The notes beneath the pieces were generated by a model. The model ran no database searches, had not been told where the DNA came from, and saw only the letters and a list, made by a program, of their open reading frames with translations. A stretch of DNA of 34,796 bases from assembly GCA_012522475.1 (NCBI GenBank), contig JAAYKH010000010.1, positions 1 through 34,796 on the forward strand, written 5' to 3'. The first letter of the stretch is position 1, and the number at the start of each line of letters is the position of its first letter. The stretch comes from Chloroflexota bacterium (GTDB lineage: Bacteria; Chloroflexota; Anaerolineae; Anaerolineales; Anaerolineaceae). Positions 9,216 through 15,385 of this stretch are shown here, in pieces. The translations under genes and the position numbers were made by a program.

Positions 9216-9317
9216 TCACCAAAAAGCCCTTCGGGGCATTGAACCTATTTTCCCACGCTGTGGGAAAGATAATTAAGCTGGGTGTAATCACCAAGAAGCC
9301 CTTGGGGGTATTGAAAC
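9209..9317 (+). repeat. Two CRISPR-like repeat units, 72-bp period
   Basis: Units at 9209-9244 and 9281-9317 share GGTGTAATCACC, an AAGCCCTTSGGGG segment able to form a small hairpin, and a terminal TATTGAAAC or CATTGAAC. The 36-bp interval holds the palindrome TTTCCCAC-gct-GTGGGAAA (9249-9267). Close copies lie at 10199-10368. The geometry copies CRISPR, but the interval is itself repeated, so I call this an interspersed repeat family. Confidence 0.75.
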
Positions 9318-9420
9318 GGGTGTAGCATATATAATTCAGGGGCTATGAGCTAGACAAAGGCGATATCCGTAAACTTCGACATTAACATCAATAAACCGGG
9401 GTAAATGCTTATCTTATGAA

Positions 9421-9852
9421 ATGTGGAGGCGTATAATATGGAGGGTCTTGAAGCCTTGGTCACGGAGCACGAGGGTATCTGAAGAAATACCTCAAAAGCT
9501 AAAGAGGTTTACTTTGGAATACAACATATCCGTTGTTTCTCTCAGCCAGCAAAGCAGAAAAGTACCAAAGTCATTTGAAAACCAAACAGCCCCCATAGCG
9601 GGTGCACAAAGCCTGGTCGGGCATTGTGATAGATGATTGATGATCTTTCCTTGCCGCAAAGGTGGCAGGGGAGTCCCTCATTTGGGAAAGCTGCCTGTAA
9701 CCTTACCCAGAAATTTAGATTACGAGCTTACGCTTGACAGTGTATTTTCAGGCGCATATTCAAGCATGGGCGAACCAGCTGATAGTGAGGTGACAGCAAT
9801 GCCACCAGCACAAGAAGAATGTGAGAACAAGTCAAGGAGTGCATATGATTGA
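9421..9852 (+). pseudogene. Possible remnant of a DnaB/RepA-like ATPase gene
   Basis: One frame carries IPQKLKRFTLEYNISVVSLS followed by QQSR, resembling the region around motif H3 of DnaB-type ATPases (LK.LAKELNIPVV.LSQL.R), then GAQSLVGHCDR. It is broken by TGA at 9634-9636 and continues in the same frame to 9852. In another frame just upstream, MEGLEALVTEHEGI ends in a stop, which would fit a frameshift. No Walker A is left. The identification rests on one motif-like segment and is tentative. The frame ends 8 bases inside the next gene. Confidence 0.35.
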
Positions 9853-10123
9853 AGAAAATACCCCGAAAGTTGTCTACCTCCCACGGGAAGATATCTACTA
9901 TTCGGAAAGGTCTGATTTTATGATCATGATGAGTTTAGTAGAAAGTCCCGATAAGAAAAGCGTGAAGCTTATACTCTCAACGGGAGAGGATGAGGTCTAT
10001 TGTGAATTTCAAGCAATGACACACGGGAAGGTTTTGTATTCTGTGCCACTAAGAGATGCACTGGAACAAATAAAGATGGGCTATGACTATAAAGAAGATC
10101 TAGATGCTGAAGATGTTGTCTGA
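9845..10123 (+). CDS. Small acidic protein of unknown function
   Basis: The 92-residue reading from ATG 9845 is chosen because AAGGAG lies five bases upstream; an in-frame ATG at 9821 has no such site. The sequence (MIEENTPKVVYLPREDIYYS, later FQAMTHGKVLYSVPLRDALE) is acidic, strand-rich in the middle and ends in an acidic tail EDLDAEDVV. I recognise no family, metal site or membrane segment. It is the only intact frame between the decayed segment and the repeat cluster at 10.2 kb, and its start overlaps the end of the broken upstream frame by 8 bases. The small size and acidity would suit a regulator or inhibitor protein, but nothing in the sequence proves that. Confidence 0.6.
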   Translation: MIEENTPKVVYLPREDIYYSERSDFMIMMSLVESPDKKSVKLILSTGEDEVYCEFQAMTHGKVLYSVPLRDALEQIKMGYDYKEDLDAEDVV

Positions 10124-10198
10124 GGGTTATTTCTCAATCCCCGATATGCCTGAAGAAATCGGTAAAACTTGTGCAGCCGTGTATAAGCATTCACAAGA

Positions 10199-10368
10199 TG
10201 GCAATAACCAAAAGGCCTTGGGGGCATTGAAGCCTATTTCTCCCACGCCATGGGAAAGATAATTAATCTGGGTGTAATCACCGAGAAACCTTTCGGGGTA
10301 TTGAAACTTTGTTTCCCACGTGTAGGAAAACTATCAATCTTTAATTAGAGTCCTTCGGGGAACTGAAA
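10199..10368 (+). repeat. Second cluster of the CRISPR-like repeat family
   Basis: A worn unit (about 10199-10232), a good unit (10271-10307, ending TATTGAAAC) and a very worn unit (about 10343-10368, CCTTCGGGGAACTGAAA). The first interval is nearly the same sequence as the interval at 9245-9280 and holds TCCCA-cgcca-TGGGA (10241-10255). The second holds TTTCC-n8-GGAAA (10312-10329). Periods are about 72 and 62 bp. Confidence 0.7.
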
Positions 10369-10369
10369 T

Positions 10370-11189
10370 ATTCACACCTTGGGCGCACTGGTTTCCGGAG
10401 ACGATCAAAGAGTGCTTTGGGAAAAGGAATGTCCAAAAGGACAGGATGGCCTGGAAAGCCCCTTTGGAAGGGACTAACGCTTTATAAAGCTATTTTGTAT
10501 CGTAGTCGTTCATGAACATCATACCCCCGTGAAAATAAGCTCTTGATATGCACCTGCCTTGTGCTTTTATTTAAACGCTCCCCTTCAGCAAATGTTAGCG
10601 CCCATTAATCAATGGCGTTTTGTTAATACTTGAAAAACATGCAGATAAAACTGGTTTTTTAGCCTGGTTACACGGCTTTAATAGCCCCTTAAAGCTGTTT
10701 TTCTATCGTAAAGCGTTAAGCGTAAAACCTATGAAATCCAGCATTTTCGGGACAAAAACGCCCATCCCACGGGTGGGAAACCCTTACTTTTAAAACCTCC
10801 AATCTCAGGTATATACCCATAAAAGGTGAGCGATTTCCTGGATAAAGATGATGGCCTATTTCCATCATTGAAACAATAATTTTTTAAAAAAACCTTTCCC
10901 ACGCGGTAGGAAAAGGCTCTGCGCATATAATCATGCAGGCTTTTTGGGATAAGGTGTGCGCTTTATGACCCTGATTAAACACTCTGTCCTCATCAGGGTA
11001 ATCGTCTGGAACCAGTAATAAACGGATACCTATCAACGGATGGTGTTATTGAAAAGGATTTCGTAGCAAAACCTCCCTGCAAAAGTTTACGCTGGTTATA
11101 TCTTGAGTGACCCTGGTCAGGAGTGAACTCGGGGGGTATTGAAAACAATTGAATAACTGCTTTGATGTGCGTCCAGCTGGCGCAGTCCA
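10370..11189. other. Non-coding stretch rich in inverted repeats
   Basis: No convincing gene in about 820 bases. It holds a hairpin at 10597-10624 (GCGCCCATT-aatc-AATGGCGT then TTTGTT), a palindrome at 10765-10778 (TCCCAC-gg-GTGGGA), another at 10893-10916 (CCTTTCC...GGAAAAGG) preceded by CATTGAAAC at 10865-10873, an 8-bp inverted repeat ACCCTGAT/ATCAGGGT (10968-10999), and a worn GGGGGGTATTGAAAAC unit near 11131. An origin or a set of protein-binding sites is possible; no relaxase or Rep gene in the window supports a specific choice. Confidence 0.55.
10968..10999. repeat. 8-bp perfect inverted repeat ACCCTGAT/ATCAGGGT
   Basis: The arms are 16 bases apart, with no T-run after them. This fits an operator or a transfer/replication site better than a terminator. 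It lies about 240 bases before the first intact backbone gene. Confidence 0.5.
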
Positions 11190-11218
11190 CCCGCCAAAAT
11201 GAGGCGGGCTTTTTGTTT
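11190..11218 (+). terminator. Intrinsic-terminator-like hairpin 24 nt before the 11242 gene
   Basis: CCCGCC (11190-11195), loop AAAATGA, GGCGGG (11203-11208), then CTTTTTGTTT. There is no gene directly upstream for it to terminate, so it may act as an attenuator of the 11242 gene. The homologous element sits before the dead copy at 8733. Confidence 0.75.
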
Positions 11219-11241
11219 AAACCCCAAGAGAAAGGAGCTAT

Positions 11242-11547
11242 ATGGACAAGATAAAAGTGAAGATTCTCAGCAAATGTGACGATTGTGACGGCCAGGCCTA
11301 TCTGCCTTCAGCTAAGGGCACGGATTCTCGGGGCGTGGATTATCAACGCTACGCGCCCTGTCCGACCTGTGAGGGCTCTGGCCAAGCGGAGAAGTGGATA
11401 ACGCTGCACGAGTTCCAGGCACTGCTCAAAGAGCTTCAATGTCCCCATGAGCACGTCTCGCAGGTGGGCGGCTTCCACTTCTCAGCCGGTGATGTGTGGG
11501 ATGATATCCAGGATGTGTGCGACGACTGCGGTCAAATCCTGGATTAG
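11242..11547 (+). CDS. Small protein with DnaJ-like CxxC zinc motifs
   Basis: A 101-residue protein. The first half has CDDCDGQAY and then CPTCEGSGQ, the spacing and glycine pattern of the DnaJ central zinc-finger repeat (CxxCxGxG). The second half has CPHEH and, 25 residues on, CDDCG, a second likely zinc site. The ATG follows AAGGAG. No J domain is present, so it is not a chaperone; such free-standing zinc ribbons are common in plasmid and phage genomes and may bind nucleic acid or protein. A dead copy with two nonsense changes lies 2.5 kb upstream. It is flanked by terminator hairpins on both sides (11190-11218 and 11572-11608), so it forms an isolated transcription unit. Confidence 0.8.
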   Translation: MDKIKVKILSKCDDCDGQAYLPSAKGTDSRGVDYQRYAPCPTCEGSGQAEKWITLHEFQALLKELQCPHEHVSQVGGFHFSAGDVWDDIQDVCDDCGQILD

Positions 11548-11571
11548 TCCCACCGCGCTGTATTGTTCAAT

Positions 11572-11608
11572 GAGCGCTTCTCCAAATATGGAGGGACGCT
11601 CTTTTTTT
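11572..11608 (+). terminator. Intrinsic terminator between the 11242 and 11629 genes
   Basis: GAGCGcTTCTCC pairs with GGAGGGaCGCTC around the loop AAATAT, then seven T. The T-run ends about 20 bases before the ATG at 11629, which leaves no room for a promoter between them. Confidence 0.85.
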
Positions 11609-11628
11609 GTTTTAAAAAGGAGGTTCCC

Positions 11629-12021
11629 ATGAGCAATCGTGCAGAAAATACAAATGAGCGTTTTATCAGCTTTGGTGAGGCCAGTGCCACCTGGTCCACC
11701 CGTTATAGGGACCCATCAGGCTTTGAGTGCATGTTATTGCTGCAGGCAGAAAACGGCTCAGAAGCGCTCAAAAAGGCTGCAAGCGTGCTGGCGCACCTGA
11801 GCCAGGCCCAATGTACACCTCTGCGCAAAGACAGCGCTGAGAGCGCTAAAAAGAGCGCCAACAAACCATCTGGAGCCACGGTGTTGATTAAGCCTGAGGG
11901 AGACGCCAAAAACCCGGTGTGTCCACTGCATGGCGTTGAGATGCAGAAATGGGCGCGCAATGGGCGCACCTGGCACTCTCACCGCTGGGAAGATGGCTGG
12001 TGCAACGGCAAACAGACATGA
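11629..12021 (+). CDS. Unknown protein with C-terminal C/H metal motif
   Basis: The 130-residue reading starts at ATG 11629 right after AAGGAGG; the frame is open further upstream through the terminator, which argues against an earlier start. The N-terminal half (FGEASATWSTRYRDPSGFEC, then LLLQAENGSEALKKAASVLA) looks like an alpha/beta domain. A basic linker rich in lysine and serine follows. The C-terminus carries CPLHGVEMQKW, then HSHRWEDGWCNGK, a likely zinc site made of C, H, H and C residues, often seen at the ends of element-borne single-strand DNA-binding or hypothetical proteins. Function is unknown. Its stop overlaps the next start (ATGA), so translation of the SymE-like gene is coupled to it. 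A truncated copy lies at 9078. Confidence 0.75.
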   Translation: MSNRAENTNERFISFGEASATWSTRYRDPSGFECMLLLQAENGSEALKKAASVLAHLSQAQCTPLRKDSAESAKKSANKPSGATVLIKPEGDAKNPVCPLHGVEMQKWARNGRTWHSHRWEDGWCNGKQT

Positions 12022-12212
12022 AAAAACCAGCAGCTACATTCCCCAGAAAGCTCACAGTCCAGGATGTCGGTGATTATTTTAGAAAGGAGGTCAAACCCCA
12101 AATTCGTCTACAAGGCAAATGGTTACTCCAAGCCGACCTGAAACCCGGCAGCCAGGTGCAAGTGACCAATCCCCAACCGGGGGTGCTTATCCTGCAAAGT
12201 CTGGACCAATAA
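12018..12212 (+). CDS. SymE-like (AbrB-fold) small protein
   Basis: A 64-residue protein ending in KPQIRLQGKWLLQADLKPGS, then VQVTNPQPGVLILQ. This matches the SymE pattern (P.I.LKGKWL..AGF..G..V.V....G.L.I), an AbrB-fold toxin family whose E. coli member is SOS-induced and held down by an antisense RNA (SymR). The N-terminal part, LTVQDVGDYFRKEV, is family-variable. The ATG sits in an ATGA overlap with the stop of the preceding gene and has no strong ribosome site of its own, so expression is likely coupled. I see no obvious antisense promoter. It may be a stabilisation toxin or simply a DNA-binding AbrB-like protein. Confidence 0.65.
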   Translation: MKKPAATFPRKLTVQDVGDYFRKEVKPQIRLQGKWLLQADLKPGSQVQVTNPQPGVLILQSLDQ

Positions 12213-12237
12213 ACACACAAAGACCACCATCCACCCT

Positions 12238-12277
12238 GGAGGGTTGCTCGCTTTTGAGCAGCCCTCCTTTTTTATTT
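12238..12277 (+). terminator. Strong intrinsic terminator before the HIRAN gene
   Basis: GGAGGGTTGCTC and GAGCAGCCCTCC form a 12-bp stem (one G-U pair) around GCTTTT, then TTTTTTATTT. It ends about 21 bases before the ATG at 12299. Confidence 0.9.
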
Positions 12278-12298
12278 AAGCTAAGGAGGCTAAAGAAA

Positions 12299-12769
12299 AT
12301 GAAAAATCGAGACGTGATAGAAAAAATTATCCCACCCATTCACCAGGTTGAACCCCCCAAACTGCAAGGGTCCTATCCGCAGGCGCGGGTCAAAGGGCGC
12401 CTTGTCACGACCAAAGTGGTTGGCGTCACCTTCGAAGGGCGGCAGGAAGTGGTTGCCCGCTTGCAGCGGGGTGACCGGGTCTGGCTGGAAAGGGAGCCAG
12501 ACAACCCTTATGACCGCGATGCAATCAGGGTGTCCCGTGAAAACGGTGAGCAAATCGGCTATCTCAACCGGCATCTGGCGGCCAGCTTGAATCCCTATTT
12601 CCAGGCCTATGGCTACCCGGTGCGGGGACGGGTGTCATTGCTGACGGGCAGTGGTTTTGGCGGTTACTCACTGGGCTGCCTGATTAGCTTCAAGCTCCCC
12701 CGGCCAAATCAACTCAATAACAATCGTAATGGTCTTCACTTTGAGGATTGGGACGATTGGGACCTTTAA
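12299..12769 (+). CDS. Stand-alone HIRAN-domain protein
   Basis: The 156-residue protein has a HIRAN domain at about residues 40-105: VVGVTFEGRQEVVARLQRGD, LEREPDNPYDRDAIRV and IGYLNRHLAASL. HIRAN domains (first seen in HLTF and Rad5) bind 3' DNA ends or stalled-fork structures and in bacteria occur alone or fused to nucleases and helicases. AAGGAGG precedes the ATG at 12299; the frame extends upstream through the terminator and should not be counted. The N-terminal 35 residues are proline-rich, and the C-terminus is acidic and aromatic (FEDWDDWDL). It lies among element backbone genes, so a role in replication or repair of the element is plausible. Confidence 0.85.
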   Translation: MKNRDVIEKIIPPIHQVEPPKLQGSYPQARVKGRLVTTKVVGVTFEGRQEVVARLQRGDRVWLEREPDNPYDRDAIRVSRENGEQIGYLNRHLAASLNPYFQAYGYPVRGRVSLLTGSGFGGYSLGCLISFKLPRPNQLNNNRNGLHFEDWDDWDL

Positions 12770-12788
12770 TCGAAAGGCGATGCTGGAT

Positions 12789-13157
12789 ATGAAAGACACA
12801 AACACAATTGTTTTGAAAGCATGGAACGCTGAGACTCACATGAGCGAACCGACTGGTGAAGTGGTCAGCATCTACGCTGTTGCCCGCTCAATCACGCCTG
12901 AGAAGTTTGCCAGGTTGCTGGACAATTATCTCAACTATGGAGGGAAGGGTTTCAATGAAGGTCGGTTGGTAGGTTTGCACCTGCGGCATACCCACCGCAC
13001 CTTGCAACGCCTGGTGATTTGCTTTGCACTGGGACTGATTATGGGGCTTTCGGAACAGGAACACACCGATGCCCGCAACCAGACCGCGATTGAAACGGCA
13101 AAAAAGCTGGCGCAAATGATGCGTGAAGGTGAGCTGCCAATGGGCACGCACATCTAA
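12789..13157 (+). CDS. Conserved-looking element protein of unknown function
   Basis: Read from ATG 12789 (122 residues); an in-frame ATG at 12780 is only two bases from the GAAAGG site, and 12789 is eleven, so the start is uncertain by three codons. The frame is open further upstream into the HIRAN gene, but that overlap is probably not used. The sequence is mostly helical (ITPEKFARLLDNYLNYGGKG, then LHLRHTHRTLQRLVICFALG and ETAKKLAQMMREGE). A hydrophobic stretch, VICFALGLIMGL, might be buried rather than membrane-spanning. I recognise no family. It follows the HIRAN gene by 19 bases and is closed by the hairpin at 13168-13196. Confidence 0.65.
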   Translation: MKDTNTIVLKAWNAETHMSEPTGEVVSIYAVARSITPEKFARLLDNYLNYGGKGFNEGRLVGLHLRHTHRTLQRLVICFALGLIMGLSEQEHTDARNQTAIETAKKLAQMMREGELPMGTHI

Positions 13158-13167
13158 AACTAATAAA

Positions 13168-13196
13168 GAGGGAGTGGGCGAAATGCCTGCTCCCTC
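13168..13196 (+). terminator. Hairpin between the 12789 gene and the ArdC-like gene
   Basis: GAGGGAGTGGGC (13168-13179) pairs with GCCTGCTCCCTC (13185-13196) apart from the fourth and fifth positions, with loop GAAAT. The following AAATTATTT is a poor T-run, so termination may be partial. It ends 24 bases before the next ATG. Confidence 0.7.
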
Positions 13197-13220
13197 AAAT
13201 TATTTAAGAAAGGAATACCG

Positions 13221-14048
13221 ATGGACACTGTAGTTAAAACAAGAAGTAAAGCCAATGATTTACAACTGAAAATTCAAAAGCACCTGGAAGAACTGACCAA
13301 AGCGACAGAAGCAGCCAAGAAAAGCGAAGTGATGCTAAACTACCTCTCCTTTTGTGCACGCTTTCATAATTACTCTGCGTCCAACATCTGGTTGATAATG
13401 CTGGCAAAGCCCGAAGCAAGCTATGTGGCAGGCTTCCACAAATGGAAAAGCTTAGGTCGCTGGGTTCGTAAAGGGGAGAAGGGCATTCCGATATTGGCAC
13501 CATTGCTGGTCAAGGATGAGGAGCAGGACGGCGTCAAAACACAGCACCTGGTGGGTTTCAAGGTGGTATATGTCTTTGATGTCTCACAAACGGACGGTGA
13601 ACCGCTCCCGCCCGAACCGGATTGGAAAAGTCCTGAAAAGAATCATGATTTGAACCAGCGATTACTTCAATTTGCAAAAAGTCGGGGGATTGTTGTATCG
13701 TTCAAAACCCTCCCTGGCGACATTCAAGGGATCTCCAGAGGCGGAGCGATTGAAATAGATCACGGTGCTGGCACCAAGACGCTGGTCCATGAAATTGCCC
13801 ATGAGCTGATGCATAAAGACGAGGATAATTTTGAGAGTAGGGCTATAAAGGAATTAGAAGCAGAAAGTGTTGCTTATGTTGTCTGTCGTTATTTTGGTCT
13901 GGGAAGTTTGAACAGTCCAAACTATATTGCATTCTATGATGTTTCATTTGAACAAACGCAGTCTCATCTAGATCGTATCCGAATAACTTCAAATAGGGTT
14001 ATTACTGCCTTAATCTCTGACCTTGGCCGTCTAACAGCCATCGAATAA
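13221..14048 (+). CDS. ArdC-type antirestriction protein (ssDNA-binding + metallopeptidase)
   Basis: The 275-residue protein has the two-part ArdC layout. Residues 1 to about 125 form the ssDNA-binding domain (LNYLSFCARFHNYSASNIWL, then VAGFHKWKSLGRWVRKGEKG and IPILAP). Residues about 150-275 form a zincin-like peptidase domain with LVHEIAHELMH (H190, E191, H194) and the downstream acidic helix ELEAESVAYVV that supplies the third ligand. ArdC proteins protect incoming DNA from host restriction during element transfer. AAGGA precedes the ATG. Its presence supports the view that the element moves as DNA between cells, although no relaxase or secretion gene is in the window. Confidence 0.85.
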   Translation: MDTVVKTRSKANDLQLKIQKHLEELTKATEAAKKSEVMLNYLSFCARFHNYSASNIWLIMLAKPEASYVAGFHKWKSLGRWVRKGEKGIPILAPLLVKDEEQDGVKTQHLVGFKVVYVFDVSQTDGEPLPPEPDWKSPEKNHDLNQRLLQFAKSRGIVVSFKTLPGDIQGISRGGAIEIDHGAGTKTLVHEIAHELMHKDEDNFESRAIKELEAESVAYVVCRYFGLGSLNSPNYIAFYDVSFEQTQSHLDRIRITSNRVITALISDLGRLTAIE

Positions 14049-14121
14049 CAAATTGTATGTTGGTCTTCCATCTCCAAGCATGAAAATTGTCATTTTTTAA
14101 TATTGTTTTATACAACACATC

Positions 14122-14150
14122 TTGACACTGTGTATATGTCAGCGTATAAT
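14122..14150 (+). promoter_or_regulatory. Consensus sigma70 promoter upstream of the RHH gene
   Basis: TTGACA (14122-14127), a 17-base spacer, then TATAAT (14145-14150): both hexamers and the spacing are perfect. It is the strongest promoter in the element and would make a leader of about 190 bases before the ATG at 14347. This suggests tight control of the downstream regulatory genes by a repressor or by the leader itself. Confidence 0.85.
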
Positions 14151-14248
14151 AAAATCACTTAAATATATTCATGCGTTTAGGATGGGAGATAATCCTGGTA
14201 GGTGACACCGAAATTGTAAGCGGCGTCGATCTACAACAAAAAATGAAC

Positions 14249-14269
14249 ATGTAAAATGTAAAATGTAAA
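14249..14269 (+). repeat. Three tandem copies of ATGTAAA in the leader
   Basis: Perfect 7-bp tandem repeats in the untranslated leader of the RHH gene. Each contains ATG followed by TAA, a minimal start-stop, and they could also be binding sites for the RHH protein, whose family often binds short direct repeats. A small hairpin GGCGT-TTT-ACGCC (14319-14331) lies just before the ribosome site. Confidence 0.55.
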
Positions 14270-14346
14270 AAATTTTATAAGAGCGATTGTAAGGAGTCGT
14301 TGATGTTCATTTTAGATTGGCGTTTTACGCCTATCAGGAGGAAAGC

Positions 14347-14553
14347 ATGAATCCAAAAATTTTTAATTTTCGGATGCCAGTGCAAACCTGGCATGAATTA
14401 AATATTCTCTCAAAAAGTCTTCTGCGGACAAAATCTAGCCTTATCCGTTGGCTCATTCACAAAGAGTTCAAAAGGCTTGGTTTAACTTCTTTAGAAAAGA
14501 GCATTGAGCTGGAAGAAGCGGCGGGCAATGCGTTTTCTTTAGATTGTCAATAA
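14347..14553 (+). CDS. Ribbon-helix-helix DNA-binding protein
   Basis: The 68-residue reading from ATG 14347 has AGGAGG seven bases upstream; an in-frame TTG at 14317 lies before this site and inside a hairpin. The N-terminus, IFNFRMPVQTWHELNILSKS, followed by SSLIRWLIHKEFKRLGL, is a typical RHH (CopG/Arc-like) pattern of one strand and two helices. The tail is acidic. RHH proteins usually repress their own promoter or act in copy control, partition or antitoxin roles. The strong promoter and tandem heptamers upstream fit autoregulation. The next genes (excisionase-like, DUF3987, integrase) lie more than 500 bases on. Confidence 0.75.
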   Translation: MNPKIFNFRMPVQTWHELNILSKSLLRTKSSLIRWLIHKEFKRLGLTSLEKSIELEEAAGNAFSLDCQ

Positions 14554-14582
14554 GAAGGTGGGGGATTTGAAATGCAATTAAT

Positions 14583-14612
14583 AAAAAGCCCAGTGTGGTC
14601 TGGACACTGGGC
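14583..14612 (-). terminator. Perfect hairpin oriented as a minus-strand terminator
   Basis: GCCCAGTGT (14588-14596) and ACACTGGGC (14604-14612) form a perfect 9-bp stem with loop GGTCTGG. Five A before it give a T-run on the minus strand, so it would stop transcription coming from the right. It lies just after the RHH gene. Confidence 0.75.
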
Positions 14613-15099
14613 ACCTGAACCAACGCCGGATTTGCTCCCAGGCAATTTGTTCATGCCTTATTATATCACCAACAGTGCTAATATTGAAAATATAAATAGT
14701 TTCTGGCTACTTGTATTTAAATTTCATAAGAATGCTATAAAAGGCGTTGGAACGTCAATAATTTTCATGGAAGAATTTGCCTTTGTAAATCGAATAGCAA
14801 ACTACATATTCTTCGTAATAAAACTAATTTTTTTCAAAAATGCTCGTGTAACAAATGGGTTTCACGAGTTTTTATTTTTATGGCGGTGGAGCGATCAATA
14901 AATTGCTATAAAACAATGTTGAGATTGTCTGGATCTTAGAAATTAGCTGTTCAAAGGCATATTTAATGGCACTTCTACAGAATAATTTAAAGATCGCAAT
15001 TGGGATAGAAAACAAATGAAATATCTGTTTTGGTGAAATTTGATTTGCCAAAAATATTTCAAGAGGAAACTGAGTGACTTTTATAAAGAAAGGCGAAAC
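14613..15099. other. AT-rich intergenic stretch
   Basis: I see no supported gene in these 487 bases. A 109-codon frame starting at 14572 runs through part of it, but its first codons are made of the hairpin and the rest has no recognisable pattern. A promoter for the excisionase-like gene is expected here; I could not find a good pair of hexamers. Confidence 0.5.
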
Positions 15100-15306
15100 A
15101 TGATTGAAAACAAATTATTGAATGCAGATCAACTTGCAAATATTTTAAACATCAGTCGCTCAAAAGCATATCAACTGATGCGAAATAGTGAAATTCCAAC
15201 AATCACGATCGGTAGAAATGTTCGCGTGAGCCATAAGGATTTGGAAGAATTCATCGAACAAAACCGATCAAATAATGGAGGTAATGATGAACAACAAGGA
15301 TCATGA
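15100..15306 (+). CDS. Excisionase-like (MerR-type) HTH protein
   Basis: The 68-residue protein reads LLNADQLANILNISRSKAYQ, LMRNSEIPTITIGRNVRVSH and KDLEEFIEQ, the standard excisionase-family winged helix-turn-helix (turn around ISRSKAYQL, wing around IGRNVRVS). GAAAGG precedes the ATG at 15100; longer in-frame readings to 15040 lack a site. These proteins bend DNA at att sites with tyrosine integrases or activate element genes. An integrase gene lies 1.6 kb downstream on the same strand. The end of the gene carries GGAGGT and overlaps a possible start of the next frame (ATG 15284/15287), so coupling is possible. Confidence 0.85.
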   Translation: MIENKLLNADQLANILNISRSKAYQLMRNSEIPTITIGRNVRVSHKDLEEFIEQNRSNNGGNDEQQGS

Positions 15307-15323
15307 AAGACAAACAGACAAAA

Positions 15324-15351
15324 TAAAAACCCGCCACGGACAGGTAGCGGG
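15324..15351 (-). terminator. Hairpin oriented as a minus-strand terminator
   Basis: CCCGC (15330-15334) and GCGGG (15347-15351), preceded by AAAAA, which is a T-run on the minus strand. It lies 35 bases before ATG 15386 and repeats the hairpin-before-gene arrangement in the opposite orientation. Confidence 0.5.
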
Positions 15352-15385
15352 CCATCAAATAAATCCCCTGAAAGAGGAATCTACT

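Noticed and set aside
9209-10368. Genuine CRISPR array
   Set aside because: Only two or three units at each place, the intervals are homologous to each other and hold a repeated palindrome, and no cas gene is in the window.
14572-14901. 109-codon frame after the RHH gene
   Set aside because: It has a G-rich site upstream, but its first codons are the perfect hairpin at 14583-14612 and the rest shows no protein-like pattern.
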